DNA of 64,000 bases from Paraktedonobacter sp036384215. Lineage in GTDB: Bacteria; Chloroflexota; Ktedonobacteria; Ktedonobacterales; Ktedonobacteraceae. The notes below the pieces were generated by a model. That model saw only the letters and a program-made list of their open reading frames with translations. It did no database searches and was not told the origin of the DNA. The translations under genes and the position numbers were made by a program. Position 1 is the first letter of the stretch. The number at the start of each line of letters is the position of its first letter. The stretch spans positions 1 through 64,000 of the forward strand of contig DASVMX010000558.1 in assembly GCA_036384215.1 (NCBI GenBank), given 5' to 3'. Below, piece by piece: positions 45,936 to 54,618 of the stretch.

Positions 45936-48884
45936 ATGGAGCCAGTCGCTATTATCGGCATAGGCTGCCGTTTACCAGGTGCAGTCCAGACACCGGAGCA
46001 GTTCTGGCAGTTGCTCAGAGATGGCGTTGACGCTATCGCGGATGCGCCTCAGGAGCGCGAGGCATTGTACAGAGCTTACGATCCTGCCGCCAGTCCGGCC
46101 ACACCAGGCAGGATCGTCACACCGCGAGGTGGGTTCTTACAAGATATCGATGGCTTTGACGCCGAGTTCTTTGGCATAACACCGCGCGAGGCCGTCAGGA
46201 TGGACCCTCAGCAACGCCAACTTTTAGAGGTTGCCTGGGAAAGCCTTGAGGATGCCGGGTGGGTACCGTCCGCGCTTCCCAGCAAGCAGGTCGGCGTCTT
46301 TATTGGCATGTGGACCAATGACTATCAGGATATCTTATATCGAGGTCTCGACGATATCGACCTGTATGCCACAACGGGGAGTGGTCACTACGCAGCCTCT
46401 GGCCGTCTCTCCTATCTGCTTGATCTGCGTGGCCCCAGCATGACCATCGATACCGCGTGCTCGTCCTCTCTGGTTGCTCTCCATCTGGCTTGCCAGAGCT
46501 TGCGCCAGGGCGAATGTAGCCTGGCTCTGGTTGGAGGCACGAACCTGATCTTACAGCCGCACCTGAGTATTGGCTACTCGCGTTCAAAAATGCTCTCGCC
46601 TGATGGCTGTTGCAAATTTGGCGATCAGCAGGCTAACGGCTATGTCCGCAGTGAAGGAGTCGCCGTCATCGTCTTAAAGCTACTTGCCACAGCCCGGGCA
46701 GATCGGGATCACATGTATGCGCTCATTCGCGGCAGCGGGGTTAATAACGACGGCAGGAGCGGCGCATCACTGGTCAAACCAGGGTTCGAGAGTCAGAAGC
46801 AGCTTATATGCGCCGTCTACCAGCAATCAGGCATTGCCGCGAGCGATGTAGACTACATTGAGGCGCATGGAACAGGCACAGGCCTTGGTGACGAGATCGA
46901 ACTGAGAGCTATTGGTGCTGCTTTGACATCCGCCGGGCGCGCGCTGGACAATCCTTGCTATGTTGGCTCAATGAAGACAAATATCGGCCATACCGAGAGT
47001 ACATCTGGAGTGGCGGGCGTTATTAAGCTCGCACTGAGCCTGCGGCATCGCCAGATCCCAGCAAGCCTGCACTTCAAAACGCCGCACGCTCGCATTCCCT
47101 GGTCGCAACTTCCCCTGGTTATTCCTGGTACGCTTACCCCCTGGCCAGACAAAGACAAGGTCGCGTATGCAAGTATCAATTCCTATGGTGTCACCGGCAC
47201 AAACGCTCACGCACTGCTCCAGGAAGCGCCACTCCCGGCGCGGCCTGGCATGCGAGGAGAGCGGCCCTCTCATCTGCTGACCCTCTCGGCCAGAAGCGCG
47301 CCGGCACTCAGGCAACTGGCGTCAGCTTATCTCCGCTATCTCCAGGAGCATCATGAACATCTTAATTTGGGAGATGTCTGTTTTACAACCCATGTTGGTC
47401 GTGCTCACTTTGCGTATCGGCTAGGGTTGGTCGCGGAGAGCATGACAGAGATGGAGCAGCAGCTTGCCGCTTTTCTGAACGAAGAAACTACGGAGGAGGA
47501 AGCGCCTGCCATGCCTGGCAAGACCGAACGCGAGATGAGAGCAGGCGTGGCATTTCTCTTGCCCGCGCGGAGCAGCACATATGCCGGCATGGCGCATCAG
47601 CTCTACGCGAATGAGCCGACCTTTCGCCGCGAGTTCGACCGCTGTATGGCTATTACCGGGTACTACCTGGATTGTTCCATACAGCCGCACTCTCTTTTCT
47701 CTCCAGAAGAGGTATCGCTTACAGACAAGCCCATATGGCAGGCTGCCCTCTTTGCTCTGCAATATGCCCTGGTGAGTATGTGGCAATCCTGGGGCATCAC
47801 GCCTGAGGCTGTCTGCGGGGAGGGCATGGGAGTGTACGTGGCGGCCTGTCTCGCGAGCGTATTGCCACTGGAAGAGGCGTTGCGCCTCTGCATTGAACAT
47901 GCGTGGCTTCGCCAGGCGCGACGAATGACGGGGGAGCCCGCGCTGGCATCCCAGGAGCAAAATTTCGCGCAAACCATCGAGGTCCTCAGCGCTGCAGTGC
48001 CGCACACAGCAGCGCTCTCAACCCGCGTTGCCCGCGTGATTGAGCACGCGGACATGACGAATTGCTGGATCAGCTATGTCCAGGAGACACATCATGACCA
48101 GCAAGCCTACGAGAGTCTTGAAGCATGCATGCATGCGCTGCGCGAACAGGGCTGTACGCTCTGTATCGAAATGGGAGCCGGGCCAGATGGGGATCATCTG
48201 GAATGTGAGGTGCCGCGCCTGTACACGTTGAGTGTGGATCTCCCCGCCTGGCGACAGGTCCATCTGGCCCTTGGTACCTGCTATATGCAGCATGTCTTTA
48301 TCGACTGGCAGGCTTTCGAGACCGCGTTCCCTTATCAGCGTCTCTCGTTGCCCACCTATGCTTTTCAACACACGCGCTATCACTTGCCTCGTGTCGCGTC
48401 GGCGAGCCCGCCAGCGTTGCCAGCGGAACTGCTGAACAGACTACAGTTCGCTCTGCCAGCTCAGAGGTCCAGGCTCATCCAGGAGTATGTCCACAGATTG
48501 GTAGCTGCCGTTCTTGGATACGGCCCGGAGACGCCGCTTGATCCGCTCTGTGGTTTCTGGAACCTGGGAATGACATCTCTCATGACTGTTGAACTGCATG
48601 AGCAGATCCAGATAGCCACCGGGCGTTCGTTGCTGCCTACGCTGCTCTTCGATTATCCGAGTATAGAGGGTGTCAGCAACTACCTCGCGCGGGAGTTTGC
48701 CCTGCCTGATCTGGGAGGGGCATTTCCCGCCGTCAGTGCTCCGGTAGAACAGAGTATCACGGCGAAAAATGACGGCAGACAGGAGGAGCGACGGCAGGAA
48801 ATACAGCAACTCTCGGATGAGGCAGCGGTTGCTCTGCTGCAAGACGAACTTGCAGCCTTAGAAGAGGACATCCAGCATTTCTGA
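45936..48884 (+). CDS. PKS module with degenerate acyltransferase: KS-AT0-ACP
   Basis: 982-residue polyketide synthase. The ketosynthase is intact: Cys175 in DTACSSSLVAL, EAHGTGTGLGDE, KTNIGHTESTSG. The acyltransferase region (about 537-790) is decayed. The oxyanion GQGxQ is replaced by FLLPARSSTYAGM, and the GHSxGE elbow reads CGEGMGVY with Gly630 where the serine should be. The small subdomain that carries the extender-specificity box is mostly missing. The carrier has Ser881 in an unusual NLGMTSLMTVEL instead of GxDSL. The C-terminal tail (EIQQLSDEAAVALLQDELAA) looks like a docking helix. The module must be loaded in trans, receive its unit from a neighbour, or pass the chain on without extension. 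Confidence 0.92.
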   Translation: MEPVAIIGIGCRLPGAVQTPEQFWQLLRDGVDAIADAPQEREALYRAYDPAASPATPGRIVTPRGGFLQDIDGFDAEFFGITPREAVRMDPQQRQLLEVAWESLEDAGWVPSALPSKQVGVFIGMWTNDYQDILYRGLDDIDLYATTGSGHYAASGRLSYLLDLRGPSMTIDTACSSSLVALHLACQSLRQGECSLALVGGTNLILQPHLSIGYSRSKMLSPDGCCKFGDQQANGYVRSEGVAVIVLKLLATARADRDHMYALIRGSGVNNDGRSGASLVKPGFESQKQLICAVYQQSGIAASDVDYIEAHGTGTGLGDEIELRAIGAALTSAGRALDNPCYVGSMKTNIGHTESTSGVAGVIKLALSLRHRQIPASLHFKTPHARIPWSQLPLVIPGTLTPWPDKDKVAYASINSYGVTGTNAHALLQEAPLPARPGMRGERPSHLLTLSARSAPALRQLASAYLRYLQEHHEHLNLGDVCFTTHVGRAHFAYRLGLVAESMTEMEQQLAAFLNEETTEEEAPAMPGKTEREMRAGVAFLLPARSSTYAGMAHQLYANEPTFRREFDRCMAITGYYLDCSIQPHSLFSPEEVSLTDKPIWQAALFALQYALVSMWQSWGITPEAVCGEGMGVYVAACLASVLPLEEALRLCIEHAWLRQARRMTGEPALASQEQNFAQTIEVLSAAVPHTAALSTRVARVIEHADMTNCWISYVQETHHDQQAYESLEACMHALREQGCTLCIEMGAGPDGDHLECEVPRLYTLSVDLPAWRQVHLALGTCYMQHVFIDWQAFETAFPYQRLSLPTYAFQHTRYHLPRVASASPPALPAELLNRLQFALPAQRSRLIQEYVHRLVAAVLGYGPETPLDPLCGFWNLGMTSLMTVELHEQIQIATGRSLLPTLLFDYPSIEGVSNYLAREFALPDLGGAFPAVSAPVEQSITAKNDGRQEERRQEIQQLSDEAAVALLQDELAALEEDIQHF

Positions 48885-48897
48885 TAAAGAGGACGCC

Positions 48898-51800
48898 ATG
48901 AGCACACAAGAGGAGCAAGAGCATCAACTCTCGCTGACGCAGCGAGCTCTGCTCGCAGTGAAGGACCTGCGTGAAAGGCTGAGAGTGATTGAGCAGGCGA
49001 AAAGAGAGCCTATCGCCATCACTGGTATTGGCTGCCGCTTTCCCGGAGGAGTCGATGATCGTCACGCATTCTGGCGCCTGTTGCGCGACGGAGGTGATGC
49101 GACCGGAGATATGCCCGCCGCGCGCTGGGCCGTTGAGGATTACTATGATCCCGATCCGCAGGTTCCAGGGAAGACATATACGCGCCGAGGAGCGTTTCTG
49201 TCACAGGTCGACGGCTTTGATGCGCACTTCTTCGGCGTTGCACCGCGCGAAGCTCTCAAAATGGACCCGCAACAGCGTCTCCTGCTGGAGGTCACATGGG
49301 AGGCACTGGAAGACGCGGGTATCCCGCCAGGCCAGCTCAAGGGTACTCTCACTGGAGTCTTTATCGGTATTATGCATAACGATTATGCCAGAATTGAACA
49401 GGCAGAGAGCGATCTTGCATCTATTGACGCGTACACGGGAACCGGGCGCTTCTTTAGTGTGGCATCAGGCCGTATTTCGCATATCTTAGGGTTGAATGGC
49501 CCCTCTATCGCCGTTGATACCGCGTGTTCCGCCTCCCTGGTAAGCGTTCACCTGGCCTGCCAGAGTTTGCGCGCGGGTGAGTGCGAAATTGCGCTCGCGG
49601 GAGGTGTGAACTTGCTCTTGCGACCAGAGCCATTCATCGAATCCTCTAAACTCCACTCGCTTTCGCCCGATGGACGCTGTAAAACGTTTGACGCTTCGGC
49701 CGATGGCTATGTACGCGGCGAGGGCTGTGGCATGATTGTGCTGAAGCGGCTCTCGGCTGCTTTGAGGGATCATGATCCGATCCTGGCTGTGATTCGTGCC
49801 TCGGCGGTGACTCATAATGGCGCCAGCGGCGGTCTGACCGTCCCCAATGGTGTAGCGCAACAGCTTATGCTACGCCAGGCTCTCAATAGTGCAGGCATCA
49901 ATCCCGTGGATGTTAGTTATGTCGAAGCTCATGGAACGGGCACTGCTCTGGGCGATCCGATTGAAATGCAGGCGCTTGGAACTGTTTTTGGCCAGGGACG
50001 TGAGATAGGACGTCCTTTACTGGTCGGTTCAGTCAAAACGAATATTGGACATCTGGAAGCAGCTGCCGGGATCGCGGGCCTGATCAAAGTTGTTATGTCG
50101 CTCCAGCACGGCGAGATACCTGCCAATCTACATCTACGGCAGGTCAACTCGCGTATCCCATTACAGGCATTAAAGCTGCAGGTACCAACCGAGCTACAGC
50201 GCTGGGAGGTTCCCGCGCAGCACCTGCGTCTTGCCGGGGTAAATTCATCGGGTATCAGCGGCACCAATGCGCATCTTGTAATAGAAGAAACTCCACATGT
50301 GCCAGAAGAAGCTAGCGTTGCCGTCCCGGCTGAAACTGTGGATGGGTTGCGAACCTTGATCTTGCCTCTTTCTGCGCGTGACCCGCAGGCACTACGAGCC
50401 CTGGCACAGGCTTACCTGGACAGGTTAGCGCTGGCCTCGTGGGCCGATTTGCAAGATATATGCTACACAGCCAGCAGGCGCAGAATGCATCATGAACTGC
50501 GTCTGGCCCTGGTAGGCTCTTCCGCCGAGGACCTGCGCGGTCAACTCAAAAAGTTTCTAGAGCGCCAGCCGAAAACGCAATGGTTGCAGGGGCAGGGCAG
50601 GGCAGGCCAGCAGGAGCGTGTTGTCTTTGTTTTTCCAGGACAGGGAGCGCAGTGGATTGGCATGGGGCGTCTCTTGATGCAGCAGGAACCGGTCTTTCTG
50701 GAAGCGTTGCAGCGGTGCGAGCAGGCGATGCGCTCGTATATAGACTGGTCACTCATAGAGGAGCTAAATAGTTCAGAGGAACACTCTCGCCTGGCGCAGA
50801 TCGACGTAGTGCAGCCTGTGCTCTTCGCGATCCAGGTGGCTCTGGCTGCTCTCTGGCGTTCTTATGGAGTTGAACCTGACGCAGTTGTGGGCCATAGTAT
50901 GGGCGAGGTCGCGGCGGCTCACGTTGCCGGAATCCTGGATCTGAATGACGCCGCCCGCATTATCTGCATACGCAGCCGCCTGCTCAGACGTTTGAGTGGC
51001 CAGGGCGCGATGGCTGTAGTTGCCCTGTCTTTCGTCGCCACTCAGGAGCTCGTTTCTTCCTATAGCGAGCGCCTGGCGATAGCTGCTAGCAACAGCCCAT
51101 ACTCCACCGTGATCGCGGGGGATGCCGCCGCGTTACGCGAAATCCACGAGAGCCTGCAAGAACGCAATATTGCCTGTACATTTGTTAAGGTCGATGTAGC
51201 GTCGCATAGTCCGCAGGTAGACATCGTGCTGAATGAACTTCACCAGGAGCTTGTGCCAATTCACCCCAGACTTGCTGAACATCTCATGTACTCAACAGTA
51301 ACAGGTTTGCCGGTACAGGGTACAGAACTGAACGCAGAGTACTGGGAGCGCAACTTACGTGAGCCGGTCCTTTTTGGAGACGCCGTGCAACGCATGATAA
51401 CAGAGGGTTATCAAACATATATCGAATTAAGCCCTCATCCACTACTCACCGTCGCCGTCGAGGAATGTCTTGACATGGGCCAGGTTGAAGGGCGCGCTCT
51501 GCCATCGATGAAACGAGAACAGGAGAGCACGCATGTTCTCTCTGACTCGCTAGGAATCTGCTATACATGTGGGCTGTCCCTCAATTGGCGTGGGATCATA
51601 CGTTCAGGGCACCACGCGTCCCTGCCCGCGTACCCCTGGCAGCGCCAGCGCTACTGGATGGATGTGACCGGTAAGCGCGCTGTGGATCGACTTGCTGGTC
51701 AGGGCAGTATCGCGACAGGGCCAGAACAGCCATTTCCCGGCACTCGTATTCGCACCCCGTTATCACACATCCAGTACGAGATCTGCCTGGACCCGGATCG

Positions 51801-54600
51801 ATTCTCCTTTCTCAAGGATCATTGCCTCTCGCCAGACGCGCTTCTGGCCCCCATGGTCGTTTCTGGCTCAGCCTATCTGTCTCTGGTGCTCTCCGCACTA
51901 CGCGAAGCCTTGCACACGCGGCAATGCCTCCTGGAAGATATCCATTTTATCGAGACCCTGGTTATTCCTGAACAGGAAAGCCGCATCTTGCACCTGCTTC
52001 TGACACCTCAGGCAGCCGGGCGCTATCGCGTGGAAATTTTCAGCCTGCAAGCTGAAGCATCCAGAGACAGAGGCGCAGCAGACTGGACACTCCATGCTAC
52101 GGGTACAGCCGTCATCGATGCCTTTGTTCCACGGATCCTTTTCGATGAAACTGCAAGATCCGTGGTGCGGGAACGCTGTCAGCGCATACAGAATGGCGGA
52201 GCCTTTTATGAAGAACTCAGACAGATGGGGTACCACTTTGGCAGGCAATACCAGTGGTATGAACAACTCTGGTGGGGCACAAACGAGGTTCTGGTGAAAC
52301 TGCGCTCTCCCCAGCCGGAGGACATGCTCGCATGGTACGAACTGGCGCCGGGCCTGATCGATGCCTGCATGCAGTTTCTCTGTTCTAGCACGCTTAACAG
52401 GTATGCGCTTGCAGAACATACCCTCTACATTCCTGTGGGAGTTGAGAGTATAACCTGCTATGGTCCGAGTGATCTGCCCTTGTGGATACATGGCCATTGG
52501 CATGCTGGCAATTCCGAACTGCACGAGCGCTACCCAACACTTGAGGGAGAGGTGCACCTGTGCGACGAGCAAGGCAGGCTTGTGCTGCTGTGCCACAATT
52601 TGCGCCTGAAAGCTGTGAACCTGCATACCTTGCTGCCCGCGGCGTACTCACTACCTGCTAACTGGCTCTATGAGCTCTCGTGGCAGAAACAGCCCCTGGA
52701 GCGCGTCGAGAGCAGCAGCCTTTCCGTCCCCGCGCGCCCGGCGGGCTGGCTGCTCCTCGCTCATTCTGCCAGCATCGGGCAAGACCTGGCTATTGAACTG
52801 GGACAGCGTGGAGTTTACAGCCAGTTCCTGGAATTGCCTACCTGCACATCTTTGTCGTCGGACGAACCGGCGTGGCTCTCGACTCTACAAGCGCTGCTAC
52901 GTTCGCACGCTGAGGAGTGGGCAGGAATCGCCTATATCTGCCAGGATCCCCCGGCCCAGGCTGCCACGGAGACGTCTGCCGTCATGGAGCAGCAACTTGG
53001 CATATGTAGAGATGTGCTATTGCTCACCCAGATGCTTGCGCAACGCGCCGCTACCAGCACACCACCGCGTATCTGGCTGATTACAAAGGGAACGCAGGTG
53101 TTCCAACAGCGGCGCAATGTGCTGGAACATGCTACGTTATGGGGGCTGGGACCCGTCATAGGCCTGGAACACCCCGATCTGTGGGGAGGGCTGATCGATC
53201 TTGAGCTGGCGGATTTAGATGAGCATCGTACCGTTGTCTCCCTGGTTGCAGATGAACTGCTCACCCCTCACCAGATAGAGCTGGTTGCCTTGCGCCAGCA
53301 GCAGCGCTACGTCGCGCGGCTCCATCCTCTATCTGCGGCGGCCCAGGGAGCGCCAGCCTCTTTCAATCCAGGTGAGCGTTATCTCCTTAGAACGGAGGCG
53401 AGCTATCTGATTACCGGTGGCTTAGGCGAACTGGGCCTGCTCACCGCGCGCTGGATGGCGGAACGAGGCGCGCGCCACCTGGTCCTGCTTGGTCGTAACT
53501 CGCCCGCACCATCCGCGCTCGCGGCAATTCAGGCGTTGCGGGACAGTGGTGCAGAGGTGATGGTCGCGCAAGGAGATGTCACGGATGAGACGCGGATGGC
53601 GGAACTGTTTGCAATGCTCCGCGCATCTCTGCCACCACTGCGCGGCATCATCCACGCCGCTGGCACACTGGACGACGGTATCTTGTTGCACCAGAATCCA
53701 CAGCGGCTCGCCCACGTATTCGGGTCCAAAGTGGCTGGTGCCTGGAACCTCCACAAACTCAGCATGGAGATGCTACTGGATTTTTTCGTGCTCTACTCGT
53801 CGACTGTCTCTCTTATCGGCTCACCCGGGCAGGGCAATTACGCGGCAGCAAACGCCTTTCTTGATGCACTGGCCCATCATCGACACGCTCAGGGCCTGCC
53901 AGCACTCAGTATCAACTGGGGGGCCTGGGAGGGAAGCGGGCTGGGCAGCACGCGTCGCATCCAGCAGGAAGGCGCGTTCCAGGGCATGGATCTCATTCCA
54001 TCCTGGCAAGGGATGTTGATTCTGGAAGCGTTGCTCCAGCGGCGTACAGCACAGGTTGGCGTGCTGCCGATCAAATGGCCCGTATTTTCCCGTTATGCTA
54101 CTTCTACCAGGCTCTCGCTTTTCTCGGAACTCCAGGCGGGAGCCGAGGAGGCTCAGCCGGTTGAGGATTACCTGCTCGCCCGGCGCTTGCTGGACACGCC
54201 CGCGCGGGAACGTCACGCGTTATTGACGACCACGCTGCGCGCTTTTATCCTGCAAGTGCTCGGCGCGCGGGCCGATACCACGCTTGATCCCCGGAGGCCT
54301 CTGAGAGAACTGGGGTTTGATTCGCTCATGTCAGTAGAGTTGCGCAACCTTTTGCGCGCCGCTACTGGCTATCCCTTTCCTGCCACGCTTGTCTATGACT
54401 ATCCAACCATGACAGCGTTGATAGATCACCTGCTCAGCGTGATCATTCCGCAGGAAGCCCCTTCAACTTCTGTACGGGCTCGTGCCAGTACCGCCGCCGA
54501 CACATACACCCAGGAGGAACTGGCTGTTGCCCTTACTCAACTCTCGGACGAGGAACTGCAAGCCACGATGGAACTTTTCGGCGATCAACAAAATAACTAG
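48898..54600 (+). CDS. PKS module: KS-AT-DH-KR-ACP
   Basis: 1900-residue type I polyketide synthase. The N-terminal coiled coil (LLAVKDLRERLRVIEQAK) is a docking element. The ketosynthase has Cys210 in DTACSASLVSVH. The acyltransferase has FVFPGQGAQWIGMG and Ser667 in VGHSMGEVAAAH, with VASHS (768-772), the methylmalonyl-type box. The dehydratase has His975 (KDHCLSPDALLAP, not the usual HxxxGxxxxP spacing) and Asp1155 in LIDACMQF. The ketoreductase has YLITGGLGELGLL near 1503, LDD in GTLDDGIL (B-type) and Tyr1648 in GNYAAANAF. The carrier is Ser1809 in GFDSLMSVEL. The expected output is an alpha-methyl alkene if the dehydratase works, otherwise a beta-hydroxyl. The gap to the next gene is 18 bp. 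Confidence 0.94.
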   Translation: MSTQEEQEHQLSLTQRALLAVKDLRERLRVIEQAKREPIAITGIGCRFPGGVDDRHAFWRLLRDGGDATGDMPAARWAVEDYYDPDPQVPGKTYTRRGAFLSQVDGFDAHFFGVAPREALKMDPQQRLLLEVTWEALEDAGIPPGQLKGTLTGVFIGIMHNDYARIEQAESDLASIDAYTGTGRFFSVASGRISHILGLNGPSIAVDTACSASLVSVHLACQSLRAGECEIALAGGVNLLLRPEPFIESSKLHSLSPDGRCKTFDASADGYVRGEGCGMIVLKRLSAALRDHDPILAVIRASAVTHNGASGGLTVPNGVAQQLMLRQALNSAGINPVDVSYVEAHGTGTALGDPIEMQALGTVFGQGREIGRPLLVGSVKTNIGHLEAAAGIAGLIKVVMSLQHGEIPANLHLRQVNSRIPLQALKLQVPTELQRWEVPAQHLRLAGVNSSGISGTNAHLVIEETPHVPEEASVAVPAETVDGLRTLILPLSARDPQALRALAQAYLDRLALASWADLQDICYTASRRRMHHELRLALVGSSAEDLRGQLKKFLERQPKTQWLQGQGRAGQQERVVFVFPGQGAQWIGMGRLLMQQEPVFLEALQRCEQAMRSYIDWSLIEELNSSEEHSRLAQIDVVQPVLFAIQVALAALWRSYGVEPDAVVGHSMGEVAAAHVAGILDLNDAARIICIRSRLLRRLSGQGAMAVVALSFVATQELVSSYSERLAIAASNSPYSTVIAGDAAALREIHESLQERNIACTFVKVDVASHSPQVDIVLNELHQELVPIHPRLAEHLMYSTVTGLPVQGTELNAEYWERNLREPVLFGDAVQRMITEGYQTYIELSPHPLLTVAVEECLDMGQVEGRALPSMKREQESTHVLSDSLGICYTCGLSLNWRGIIRSGHHASLPAYPWQRQRYWMDVTGKRAVDRLAGQGSIATGPEQPFPGTRIRTPLSHIQYEICLDPDRFSFLKDHCLSPDALLAPMVVSGSAYLSLVLSALREALHTRQCLLEDIHFIETLVIPEQESRILHLLLTPQAAGRYRVEIFSLQAEASRDRGAADWTLHATGTAVIDAFVPRILFDETARSVVRERCQRIQNGGAFYEELRQMGYHFGRQYQWYEQLWWGTNEVLVKLRSPQPEDMLAWYELAPGLIDACMQFLCSSTLNRYALAEHTLYIPVGVESITCYGPSDLPLWIHGHWHAGNSELHERYPTLEGEVHLCDEQGRLVLLCHNLRLKAVNLHTLLPAAYSLPANWLYELSWQKQPLERVESSSLSVPARPAGWLLLAHSASIGQDLAIELGQRGVYSQFLELPTCTSLSSDEPAWLSTLQALLRSHAEEWAGIAYICQDPPAQAATETSAVMEQQLGICRDVLLLTQMLAQRAATSTPPRIWLITKGTQVFQQRRNVLEHATLWGLGPVIGLEHPDLWGGLIDLELADLDEHRTVVSLVADELLTPHQIELVALRQQQRYVARLHPLSAAAQGAPASFNPGERYLLRTEASYLITGGLGELGLLTARWMAERGARHLVLLGRNSPAPSALAAIQALRDSGAEVMVAQGDVTDETRMAELFAMLRASLPPLRGIIHAAGTLDDGILLHQNPQRLAHVFGSKVAGAWNLHKLSMEMLLDFFVLYSSTVSLIGSPGQGNYAAANAFLDALAHHRHAQGLPALSINWGAWEGSGLGSTRRIQQEGAFQGMDLIPSWQGMLILEALLQRRTAQVGVLPIKWPVFSRYATSTRLSLFSELQAGAEEAQPVEDYLLARRLLDTPARERHALLTTTLRAFILQVLGARADTTLDPRRPLRELGFDSLMSVELRNLLRAATGYPFPATLVYDYPTMTALIDHLLSVIIPQEAPSTSVRARASTAADTYTQEELAVALTQLSDEELQATMELFGDQQNN

Positions 54601-54618
54601 AAAAAGAAGGAACGTAGT

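Noticed and set aside
54600..54618. Possible missing release domain between PKS genes
   Set aside because: Each junction is a short gap between a carrier and a docking coiled coil; no thioesterase motif (GxSxG with His/Asp) was found in any cluster protein in the window.
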